NCBI GenBank assembly: GCA_016192525.1
Contig: JACPTZ010000041.1
Span: 1-64,000 of the forward strand
Reading direction: 5' to 3'
DNA: 64,000 nucleotides
Source of the DNA: Planctomycetota bacterium
GTDB lineage: Bacteria; Planctomycetota; MHYJ01; JACPTZ01
A program made the translations under genes and the position numbers. The notes beneath the pieces were generated by a model. It was not told the origin of the DNA, did no database searches, and saw only the letters and a program-made list of their open reading frames with translations. Shown piece after piece: positions 47,988 through 56,024 of the stretch (the first letter of the stretch is position 1; each line of letters starts with the position of its first letter).

Positions 47988-49970
47988 ATGCTCCCTGTGC
48001 TCACCTCCCTCGCCGTCCTGCTCGTCACCGGCCTCGCCGCGCTGATCGCGCACCGCTCCCCGCGGGCCGCGACGGCCCTGGGTGCGGGCGGGGCCGCGGC
48101 CGGGTCGCTTCTCGGGCTCGTCCCCGCCCTCGGAGTGCTGCTGGGCGACCCCGCGATCTCCCTCCGCGTCCCCTGGCAGGTCCCGGGCGGCGCGTTCTCC
48201 GTCGAGATCGACGCCCTCTCGGCGCTCTTCCTGTTCCCGATCTTCCTGCTGTCCGCCCTGGCGGCGGTCTACGGCGCCGGGTACCTCTGGCCCTCCCGCA
48301 CCACCCGCTCGCTCGGCCCGCCGTGGTTCTTCTACAATCTCCTCGTCGCGTGCATGGTGCTGGTGGTGATCGCCCGCAACGCGGTGCTGTTCCTCATGGC
48401 GTGGGAGGTGATGGCCCTCGCGTCGTTCTTCCTGGTCATCCGGGAGCACGAGAAGGAGGAGGTGCGCGAGGCCGGGTGGACTTATCTGGTCGCCACGCGC
48501 CTCGGGACGGCCTTTCTGCTCGCCTTCTTCGCGTGGATCGGTCGGGAGACGGGCTCGATGGAGTTCGACCGTTTTTCCCGGCACGGGGTGTTCTCCCCCG
48601 CGCTGGCCGGCTCGCTTTTTGTACTCGCCGTCATCGGCTTCGGAACGAAGGCCGGTTTCATGCCGCTCCACGTCTGGCTGCCGGAGGCGCATCCGGCCGC
48701 GCCGAGCCACGTCTCCGCGCTGATGTCCGGCGTGATGATCAAGACCGGCATCTACGGCCTGGTGCGCACGCTCACCTGGCTGGGCCCTCCGCCGGCCTGG
48801 TGGGCCTGGACCCTGATTGCGATCGGTCTTTCGTCGGGGATCCTCGGCGTGCTGTTCGCTCTGGCGCAGAACGATCTCAAACGTCTGCTGGCCTACAGCT
48901 CCGTCGAGAACATCGGGATCATCACCCTCGGGCTGGGGGTGGGCGTGCTTGGAATCCACACCGGCTCGACGACCCTCGCCGTTCTCGGCTTTGCGGGCGG
49001 GCTGCTGCACGTGGTGAACCACGCGCTCTTCAAGGGATTGCTCTTCCTCGGGGCGGGGGCGGTGGTCCACGCCACGGGGACGAGGGAGATCGACCGCCTG
49101 GGGGGGCTGCTGAAGCGGATGCCGGTGACCGCCGCCTGCTTTCTGACGGGCGCGGCGGCGATCTCCGGGCTGCCGCCGTTCAACGGGTTTGTCGGCGAGT
49201 TCCTGATCCTGCTCGGCTCGTTCCGCGGGGCGTCGGTGCTCCCCGCGGAGACGGCGGTCCCCCTTCTCGCCGCGATCGCGGGGCTGGCGCTCATCGGGGG
49301 ACTGGCCGCCGCCTGCTTCTCCAGGGCGTTCGGGATCGTCTTCCTCGGCGAGGCGCGGGGAGAGCCCGTGGCTCACGCCCATGAGCCGGGTCCCGCCCTG
49401 CGCGCCCCGATGTGGATTCTCGCCGTCGCCTGCGTGGCTGTAGGGCTTCTCGGGCCCTGGGTGGTCCGGGCGCTCGCGCCGGCGCTGGAGGTGGTGATGG
49501 GGACGCCGGTCGCTTCGGGGGAAGAGGGGATTCCCACCGGGCCGTTGCTCGGCGTGCTGCTCGCTTCGCTGCTTCTCCTGGCGACGGTCGCCCTGTCGGC
49601 CGCGATCCGCCGGTTCCTGCTCGCGGGTCGACCGGTGACGGAGTCCGTGACCTGGGACTGCGGCTATGCGCGCCCCGGGGCCCGCATGCAGTACACCGCC
49701 TCGTCCTACGCGCAGCCGCTCACGAGCCTGTTCTCGGTCTTTCTCCGGACGCGCCGGGTGGCGGCGCTGCCCGAGGGGATTTTCCCCTCCGGGGCTTCTT
49801 TCGCCACCGAGACGCGGGACGTCTGCCGCGAGTCGGGGTTCCGTCCCGCGTTCGAACGTCTGAGCCGCGTCCTGTGGGCGATGCGTTGGCTCCAGCACGG
49901 GCGGGTGCATCTGTATGTTCTCTACATCGCGCTGACGCTGGTGGTGCTGTTGGTGTGGAAGCTGGGCTAG
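47988..49970 (+). CDS. proton-conducting antiporter-like membrane subunit (HyfB/NuoL-type)
   Basis: 'NAVLFLMAWEVMALASFFLV', 'GTKAGFMPLHVWLPEAHPAAPSHVSALMSGVMIKTGIYGLVR', 'HALFKGLLFLGAGAV'; start refined. Confidence 0.92.
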   Translation: MLPVLTSLAVLLVTGLAALIAHRSPRAATALGAGGAAAGSLLGLVPALGVLLGDPAISLRVPWQVPGGAFSVEIDALSALFLFPIFLLSALAAVYGAGYLWPSRTTRSLGPPWFFYNLLVACMVLVVIARNAVLFLMAWEVMALASFFLVIREHEKEEVREAGWTYLVATRLGTAFLLAFFAWIGRETGSMEFDRFSRHGVFSPALAGSLFVLAVIGFGTKAGFMPLHVWLPEAHPAAPSHVSALMSGVMIKTGIYGLVRTLTWLGPPPAWWAWTLIAIGLSSGILGVLFALAQNDLKRLLAYSSVENIGIITLGLGVGVLGIHTGSTTLAVLGFAGGLLHVVNHALFKGLLFLGAGAVVHATGTREIDRLGGLLKRMPVTAACFLTGAAAISGLPPFNGFVGEFLILLGSFRGASVLPAETAVPLLAAIAGLALIGGLAAACFSRAFGIVFLGEARGEPVAHAHEPGPALRAPMWILAVACVAVGLLGPWVVRALAPALEVVMGTPVASGEEGIPTGPLLGVLLASLLLLATVALSAAIRRFLLAGRPVTESVTWDCGYARPGARMQYTASSYAQPLTSLFSVFLRTRRVAALPEGIFPSGASFATETRDVCRESGFRPAFERLSRVLWAMRWLQHGRVHLYVLYIALTLVVLLVWKLG

Positions 49971-49980
49971 GGGGGGGGTG

Positions 49981-50165
49981 GGGTAAAGCGTAAAACGGAA
50001 AACGTAAGAAGGAGGAGGAAAGAAGAAGCAGAGGACAGCAGAACGGCAGAGATCCATCCCGTCCGCCTCTTGCGTTTCACGTTTTACGTTTCACGTCTTA
50101 GGTCTTACGTTTCACGTTTTACGCTTCACGTTTTACGTTTTACGTTTTACGTTTTGCGTTTGTCC
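49981..50165. repeat. second ACGTAAAACG-type inverted short-repeat array
   Basis: 'gtaaagcgtaaaacggaaaacgtaag ... cacgttttacgtttcacgtcttaggtcttacgtttcacgttttacg...'. Confidence 0.9.
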
Positions 50166-50216
50166 CTTGAGCATATAGACATTGTGCGTCTGATGACGCC
50201 TTCTTGCTGATCTCCT

Positions 50217-51128
50217 ATGAGCCCGACCTGCCTCCTGCCTCCCGTGATCGCCCTGGTCTTTTCGCCTCTTCTCCTCGGGGTGATCAACCGGACGAAGGCC
50301 CGGTTTGCGGGTCGGGCCGGGGCGCCGCTGCACCAGCCCTACCACGATCTCCTGAAGCTCCTCCGCAAGGGGGCGGTCTACAGCCGGACGACGACGTGGC
50401 TGTTCCGCGCCGGGCCGGTGGTCGGTCTGGGCGCCATGCTCGCGGCCTCGGCGCTGGTCCCCTTCGGCGGCCTCGGCGCCCCGCTCGCCTTCGAGGGCGA
50501 CCTCCTGGTGCTCGCGGGACTTCTGGCGCTCGCCCGATTCGTCACGGTGAACGCGGCGCTCGACACCGGATCGAGCTTCGAGGGGATGGGCGCCAGCCGG
50601 GAGGTGCAGTTCTCGGCCCTCGCGGAGCCGGCGCTGTTCCTCGGCCTCGCCTCGATGGCGCGCGAGACGGGCGCGGTCTCGCTCGGCGCGATCTTCGCCT
50701 CGCTCTCGGCGCACCCCTGGGCCGAGAGCGGCCTCGCGCCGCTCCTGGCGGCGGTGGCGCTGGCGATCGTCTTCCTCGCGGAGAACGCGCGGATCCCGGT
50801 GGACGATCCGAACACGCACCTCGAACTCACGATGATCCACGAGGTGATGGTCCTCGACCACAGCGGGCCCGACTTCGCCCTCATCCAGTACGGGGCGGCC
50901 CTGAAGCTCTGGCTGCTCGGATCGCTGGTGGTGGGGATGCTTCTTCCGGTCGGGCCCGGCTCCGCCCCGGCCGGGGTGGCCCTCGCCGGCGGGGGGATGA
51001 TCGCCCTCGCGGTGCTGACGGGGGTGGTGGAATCGGTGATGGCCCGCCTGCGCCTCCTCCGGGTGCCCCAGTTGCTGGTCGGGGCGGGGGCGCTGTCGAG
51101 CCTGGCGCTGGTGCTGGCGTTTGTTTAG
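50217..51128 (+). CDS. complex I subunit 1 / formate hydrogenlyase subunit 4-like membrane protein (HyfC/NuoH-type)
   Basis: 'LGVINRTKARFAGRAGAPLHQPYHDLLKLLRKGAVYS', 'ENARIPVDDPNTHLELTMIHEVMVLDHSGPDFALIQYGAALKLWL'. Confidence 0.93.
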   Translation: MSPTCLLPPVIALVFSPLLLGVINRTKARFAGRAGAPLHQPYHDLLKLLRKGAVYSRTTTWLFRAGPVVGLGAMLAASALVPFGGLGAPLAFEGDLLVLAGLLALARFVTVNAALDTGSSFEGMGASREVQFSALAEPALFLGLASMARETGAVSLGAIFASLSAHPWAESGLAPLLAAVALAIVFLAENARIPVDDPNTHLELTMIHEVMVLDHSGPDFALIQYGAALKLWLLGSLVVGMLLPVGPGSAPAGVALAGGGMIALAVLTGVVESVMARLRLLRVPQLLVGAGALSSLALVLAFV

Positions 51129-51164
51129 CGATCCGTCTGCGTCACTCGGCGAGTGGATTGAATC

Positions 51165-51881
51165 ATGAACCTCGGCCTCGAGACCATCCTCGTCTTCCTC
51201 GTCCTCGCGAACATCGTCGTGCTCGCCTCGAGCCGGCTCACCGCCTGCATCCGGGCGGTGGCCGCGCAGGGGATCGCGCTGGGGATCTTCCCGCTCCTCG
51301 CGCACGACGCCGCGCTCACCGCCCGGGTTCTCCTCCTCGCCGCCGGAAGCATGGTGCTCAAGGGGATCGTCTTCCCGATGCTTCTCTCCCGGGCGGCGCG
51401 CGACGCCGAGGTGCGCCGCGAGATGGAGCCGTTCGTCGGTTACACCCTCTCGATTGTCTTCGGCGCCGCGGCCCTCGCTGTCGCGCTCTGGATCGGATCC
51501 CGGCTCCCGCTCCCGCGCGCCACCTGGTCCCCGCTCGTCGTCCCGGTGGCGCTCTTCACCCTCTTCGTCGGACTGTTCATCATCGTGAGCCGCAAGAAGG
51601 CGCTGAGCCAGGTCCTCGGGTACCTCGTGCTGGAGAACGGGATCTACGCCTTCGGCGTGGCGCTCGCCCTCGAAGAGCCGCTCCTCGTGGAACTGGGCGT
51701 CCTGCTCGACGTCTTCGTGGCGGTCTTCGTGATGGGAATCGCCATCTTCCATATCAGCCGCGAGTTCGATCACATCGATACCGACCGCATGACCACGCTC
51801 CGCGACTGGACGCGAAGGCGGCGCGCCCCGGGGACCGCGCTCTCCGGCAAGGGCGAGGCGGCGGGGGAGGGCGGAAAATGA
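51165..51881 (+). CDS. hydrogenase-4 component E-like (HyfE)
   Basis: 'VLGYLVLENGIYAFGVAL', 'ELGVLLDVFVAVFVMGIAIFHISREFDHIDTDRM'. Confidence 0.88.
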   Translation: MNLGLETILVFLVLANIVVLASSRLTACIRAVAAQGIALGIFPLLAHDAALTARVLLLAAGSMVLKGIVFPMLLSRAARDAEVRREMEPFVGYTLSIVFGAAALAVALWIGSRLPLPRATWSPLVVPVALFTLFVGLFIIVSRKKALSQVLGYLVLENGIYAFGVALALEEPLLVELGVLLDVFVAVFVMGIAIFHISREFDHIDTDRMTTLRDWTRRRRAPGTALSGKGEAAGEGGK

Positions 51882-53356
51882 TCCTCGCCCTCGTGCTCCT
51901 CCCGGCCCTGGCCGGGATCGCGGCCTTTCTGATCAAGGGAACCCTCCCCCGGCGCGCGCTGCTGGTCCTGACCGCGGTGGCCCACACGGGGCTCACGGCG
52001 TGGGCCTGGGCGGATCGCCCCTCCGGCGTCCCCGAAGGGTGGCTGGCGCTCGACGCCCCGGGACTCCTTTTCCTCTCGCTGACGAGCGCGCTGTTTCTGG
52101 CCAGTGCGGTCTACGCCGTCGGCTACCTCTCTCGGGAGAAGGAGGAGGCGCACGCGGACTTCGAGGAGGGGATGTTCTTCACCAATGTTCCCGAGGCGAT
52201 CTTCACGGGGTGCCTGCTGCTCTTCCTCTCGACCATGACGCTCGTCACGGTGAGCCGCCACTTCGGCATCCTCTGGGTGGCGATCGAGGCCACCACGCTG
52301 GCGAGCGCCCCGCTCATCTACTTCCACCGGCACCATCGCTCGCTCGAGGCTACCTGGAAGTATCTGCTCATCTGCTCCGTCGGGATCGCGCTCGCCCTGC
52401 TCGGAAACTTCTTTCTCGCCGTGGCCGCCTCGGGCGGGACGCCGCGGACGCCGGTCGTGCTCGATGCGCTTCTGGCCGACGCGGCCCATCTCAACATCCC
52501 CTGGCTGAAGGCGGCGTTCCTCTGCCTTCTCGTCGGATACGGGACGAAGATGGGGCTGGCGCCGCTCCACACCTGGCTCCCGGACGCGCACAGCGAGGCG
52601 CCGTCGGTCGTCTCCGCCCTCCTCTCCGGCGCCCTGCTCAACTGCGCCTTTCTGGGGATCTTGCGGATGCTGCAGGTGTGTGTCGCGGCCGGGGAGGGGG
52701 CCTTCGGAATGGAGCTGCTCGTCGGCTTTGGTCTGCTCTCGATGGGGGTGGCGGCCGTGTTCATCCTCGGCCAGGCCGACTACAAGCGCATGCTCGCCTA
52801 CTCGAGCGTGGAGCACATGGGGATCCTCGCGCTCGGGGTGGGGCTCGGCGGCGCCGCCACGTTCGGCGCGATGTTCCACGCGATGAACCACTCGCTCACG
52901 AAGGCCATGCTCTTTCTCCTCGCCGGGAACATCCTCGCGGTCTGCCGCACGAAACAGTCCTCCGAGATCCGCGGTCTCGGGCGGCTCCTCCCGGTCACCA
53001 GTGCGCTCTGGCTGGTCGGGTTTCTCGCCATCACCGGATCGCCCCCGTTCGCGCCCTTCCTCAGCGAATTCACCATCCTGCGGGCGGCGATCGACGCGGG
53101 AAGGGGCGGGGTGGCCGCGGCGTATCTCTGCTGTCTCGCGCTGATCTTCATCGGGATGGCCACGGCGGTCCTGCGGATGACGCTCGGGGAGCCGTCCCGC
53201 GGCGCCGTCGTCCCGTCGCCTCGAGAGCCGGCGCTCTCGATCGTCCCGCCGGCGGTGCTGGCGGTGTTCGTGCTGCTCTTCGGGCTCTATCTTCCGCCCG
53301 CGGTTGGGACCGCGCTGGAGGAAGCGGCGGCGGTGCTCGCGGGGGTGCCGAAATGA
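51878..53356 (+). CDS. hydrogenase-4 component F-like proton-pumping subunit (HyfF)
   Basis: 'ATTLASAPLIYFHRHHRSLEATWKYLLICSVGIALALLG', 'GTKMGLAPLHTWLPDAHSEAPSVVSALLSGALLNCAFLGILR'; start refined to 51878. Confidence 0.92.
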   Translation: MILALVLLPALAGIAAFLIKGTLPRRALLVLTAVAHTGLTAWAWADRPSGVPEGWLALDAPGLLFLSLTSALFLASAVYAVGYLSREKEEAHADFEEGMFFTNVPEAIFTGCLLLFLSTMTLVTVSRHFGILWVAIEATTLASAPLIYFHRHHRSLEATWKYLLICSVGIALALLGNFFLAVAASGGTPRTPVVLDALLADAAHLNIPWLKAAFLCLLVGYGTKMGLAPLHTWLPDAHSEAPSVVSALLSGALLNCAFLGILRMLQVCVAAGEGAFGMELLVGFGLLSMGVAAVFILGQADYKRMLAYSSVEHMGILALGVGLGGAATFGAMFHAMNHSLTKAMLFLLAGNILAVCRTKQSSEIRGLGRLLPVTSALWLVGFLAITGSPPFAPFLSEFTILRAAIDAGRGGVAAAYLCCLALIFIGMATAVLRMTLGEPSRGAVVPSPREPALSIVPPAVLAVFVLLFGLYLPPAVGTALEEAAAVLAGVPK

Positions 53357-54825
53357 CCTCCCCGCTCACCCTCCACAACGGCGAGACCTGCGCGGCGGGG
53401 GAGGTGCCGCTCCTGGCGGCCGCGGAGTTCCGCGAGGAGGTCCTGCAGGCGGTCGAGGGCGGGCGCCGCATCGCCGCCCTCTTCGGCCGCCCGGCCGGGG
53501 GAGATCGGGTGCGGCTCGCGGCCGTCCTCGCGAACGGGGCCGAGGGAACTCTCGCGCTGACTTCGGCCGACGTCGAGAAGTCCTTCCACTCGCTCACGCC
53601 CGACTGTCCGCAGGCGCACCTCTTCGAACGCGAGATCGCCGAGCAGTTCGGCCTCGTCCCGGAGGGGCACCCGTGGATGAAGCCGGTGCGGTTCCCGCGG
53701 GGCGGGGCGGCTGTGACCGACTTCTTCCGCGTCCGCGGGGAGGAGGTGCACGAGGTCGCCGTCGGACCGGTCCACGCCGGCGTGATCGAGCCCGGGCACT
53801 TCCGGTTCCAGTGTCACGGCGAGGAGGTGTTTCACCTCGAGATCTCGCTCGGCTACCAGCACCGCGGCGTGGAACGCGCGATGATCGAGGGGAGGGAGGC
53901 GCGCCGGATCCACCTCATCGAGACGCTCGCCGGGGACACCTCGATCGGGCATGCGATGGCGTACGCACGGGCGATGGAGGCGCTCTCGGGGGCGCGGGTC
54001 CCGGCGCGGGCGCAGGCCCTCCGCGGGATCGCGCTCGAACTGGAGCGGCTCGCGAACCACACCGGCGATCTCGCGGCGCTGGCGAACGACGTGGGGTACC
54101 TGCCGACCGCCTCGTACGGCGGCCGGATCCGGGGCGATTTCCTCAACCTCACGGCGCTCCTCTGCGGGAGCCGGTTCGGCCGGGGGCTGGTCCGCCCCGG
54201 CGGGGTGCGGTTCGACCTCGATCCGACGCGCGCCGCGGAACTGGTCGAGCGGCTCGACGCCGCCACCCGGGACGTGGGCGAGGCGGTGAACCTGCTCTGG
54301 GAGACTCCCTCGGTGATGGCGCGGTTTGAAGAGACCGGATCGATTTCGCGCGAGGTTTGCGAGCAGCTCGGGCTCGTCGGTCCGGCGGCCCGCGCCTGCG
54401 GGGTGGGGCGGGACGTGCGGCACGAGTTCCCGTACGGCATCTACCGGTTCTTCCAGATTCCGATGTCGACCTGGGAGACGGGCGACGTCTTCGCGCGGGC
54501 GCACGTCCGCTGGCTGGAGATCCAGCGCTCGATTCCGTTCATCCGCGAGCAGGTGAAGGCGCTCCCGGAGGGCCCGGCGCGGGCGGACGCGGCGCACCCG
54601 CTGGAGGCGGGCCGCCTCTGCGTCTCGCTCGTGGAGGGGTGGCGGGGGGAGATCTGTCACGTGGCGATGACCGATGCCGCGGGGCGGCTGGCCGCGTACA
54701 AGATCGTCGATCCCTCGTTCCACAACTGGACCGGTCTGGCGATGGCGCTGCGGGGTCAGCAGATTTCCGACTTCCCGCTCTGCAACAAGAGTTTCAATCT
54801 GTCGTACTGCGGACACGACTTGTAA
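53353..54825 (+). CDS. group-4-hydrogenase large-subunit homolog (HyfG / NuoCD-like) lacking Ni-binding CxxC motifs
   Basis: 'EVAVGPVHAGVIEPGHFRFQCHGEEVFHLEISLGYQHRGVERAMIEG'; N-terminal site 'HLIETLAGDTSIGHAMAY', C-terminus 'KSFNLSYCGHDL'. Confidence 0.9.
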   Translation: MTSPLTLHNGETCAAGEVPLLAAAEFREEVLQAVEGGRRIAALFGRPAGGDRVRLAAVLANGAEGTLALTSADVEKSFHSLTPDCPQAHLFEREIAEQFGLVPEGHPWMKPVRFPRGGAAVTDFFRVRGEEVHEVAVGPVHAGVIEPGHFRFQCHGEEVFHLEISLGYQHRGVERAMIEGREARRIHLIETLAGDTSIGHAMAYARAMEALSGARVPARAQALRGIALELERLANHTGDLAALANDVGYLPTASYGGRIRGDFLNLTALLCGSRFGRGLVRPGGVRFDLDPTRAAELVERLDAATRDVGEAVNLLWETPSVMARFEETGSISREVCEQLGLVGPAARACGVGRDVRHEFPYGIYRFFQIPMSTWETGDVFARAHVRWLEIQRSIPFIREQVKALPEGPARADAAHPLEAGRLCVSLVEGWRGEICHVAMTDAAGRLAAYKIVDPSFHNWTGLAMALRGQQISDFPLCNKSFNLSYCGHDL

Positions 54826-54846
54826 CGGATCAGGACTTCGATTTGT

Positions 54847-55037
54847 CGTACGAGGTTTCCGCATTGTCATCCTGAGCTCAGCCGGCCGCTCCGCCACACG
54901 CCTGTCCGCCATCCTTGTGGCGGAGATGGCGGACAGGCGTTTGGCCGGCCGAGCGAAGGATCGCCAGCGTCTGAGACTGCGAATCGCACACGCTGGTGAT
55001 CCTTCGCACGCCCTGCGGGGCGAGGCTCAGGATGACA
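54847..55037. mobile_element. MITE-like element, diverged copy E
   Basis: Left TIR CGTACGAGGTTTCCGCATTGTCATCCTGAGC; right GCTCAGGATGACA then diverges; no clean TSD. Confidence 0.55.
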
Positions 55038-55060
55038 CCCTATGGGCATGAGGCTCTTCG

Positions 55061-55996
55061 ATGTTTGACGTACTTCTCGCGCGATGGAATCAGGGACACC
55101 GGACGGTCGGCTTTCCGGCGTCGCCGCCGGCCCTCCCGGACCGTTTCCGCGGCCGGCCGGAGGTCGATCCGTCGAAGTGCCCGGCCGGCTGCCGCGACTG
55201 TGCGGAGGCGTGCCCGACGGGGGCCGTGCGGTTCGACGGGCCGTCGCCACAGGAGCGCCCTCACGCCTGCCCGCCTCTTGTGTGGCGGGGGCGCACCACG
55301 GACGACCCCGGGGGGGAATCGCCGCTCGTAGTGCGCCCCCGCCACACCGACGGCGGGCCGGCGTCAGGGCGCGCCGGCGAGGAAGAGGGCGAAGTGAGGG
55401 GGGGAGGCCCCGGCGTGCAGATCGACCTCGGGCGCTGCCTCTTCTGCACCGACTGTGTGGATGCCTGTCCCCAGGGCTCGATCGCGTACACGACCGACCA
55501 CCGTCTCGCGACCCGCGCCCGGGAGGACCTCATCGCGCGACCCGGCGAGGTGCTGAAACTCGCCGCCGCGCTGGACGAGAAGGCTCGGCGCCTGTTCGGT
55601 CGTTCGCTCAAGTTGAGGCAGGTGAGCGCCGGCGGCTGCAACGCCTGCGAGGCGGACGTGAACGTCCTGAACACGGTGGTCTTCGACCTCGGCCGGTTCG
55701 GGATCCAGTTCGTCGCCTCGCCCCGGCACGCGGACGGGCTGCTCGTCACCGGACCGGTGACGGACAACATGCGGCTCGCCCTGCGGAAGACGTGGGAGGC
55801 GGTGCCGGCGCCGAAGATCGCGATCGCCGTGGGGGCGTGCGCGATCTCCGGCGGCCCGTACGTCGATCACCCGGAGGTCCACAACGGCGCCTCGTGCGAG
55901 GTGCCGATCGACCTCTACATTCCCGGCTGCCCGCCGCACCCGGTCACGATTCTGGACGGCCTCCTGCGTCTGCTCGGCCGTCTCGACGCGAAGTAG
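55061..55996 (+). CDS. 2x[4Fe-4S] ferredoxin domain fused to NuoB/HyfI-like small subunit, with in-frame repeat insertion
   Basis: 'CPAGCRDCAEACPTGAV', 'CLFCTDCVDACPQGSI', 'GGCNACEADVNVL...GACAISGG...IPGCPPHPVTILDGLL'. Confidence 0.9.
   Translation: MFDVLLARWNQGHRTVGFPASPPALPDRFRGRPEVDPSKCPAGCRDCAEACPTGAVRFDGPSPQERPHACPPLVWRGRTTDDPGGESPLVVRPRHTDGGPASGRAGEEEGEVRGGGPGVQIDLGRCLFCTDCVDACPQGSIAYTTDHRLATRAREDLIARPGEVLKLAAALDEKARRLFGRSLKLRQVSAGGCNACEADVNVLNTVVFDLGRFGIQFVASPRHADGLLVTGPVTDNMRLALRKTWEAVPAPKIAIAVGACAISGGPYVDHPEVHNGASCEVPIDLYIPGCPPHPVTILDGLLRLLGRLDAK
55255..55412. repeat. inverted repeat inside the HyfI-like CDS
   Basis: Perfect 16-bp arms: tgtggcgggggcgcac (55281-55296) and gtgcgcccccgccaca (55331-55346), with outer gcccgcc/ggcgggc. 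Confidence 0.85.
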
Positions 55997-56024
55997 CGGC
56001 GATGTGGAGTGCGGCGACCCTTTC

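Noticed and set aside
53353-54825. Functional NiFe hydrogenase large subunit
   Set aside because: The expected CxxC Ni-ligand pairs are absent at both ends by eye, so called a hydrogenase-related homolog instead.
54847-55037. Target-site duplication around the fifth MITE copy
   Set aside because: Left flank ATTTGT has no exact match at the diverged right end; not claimed.
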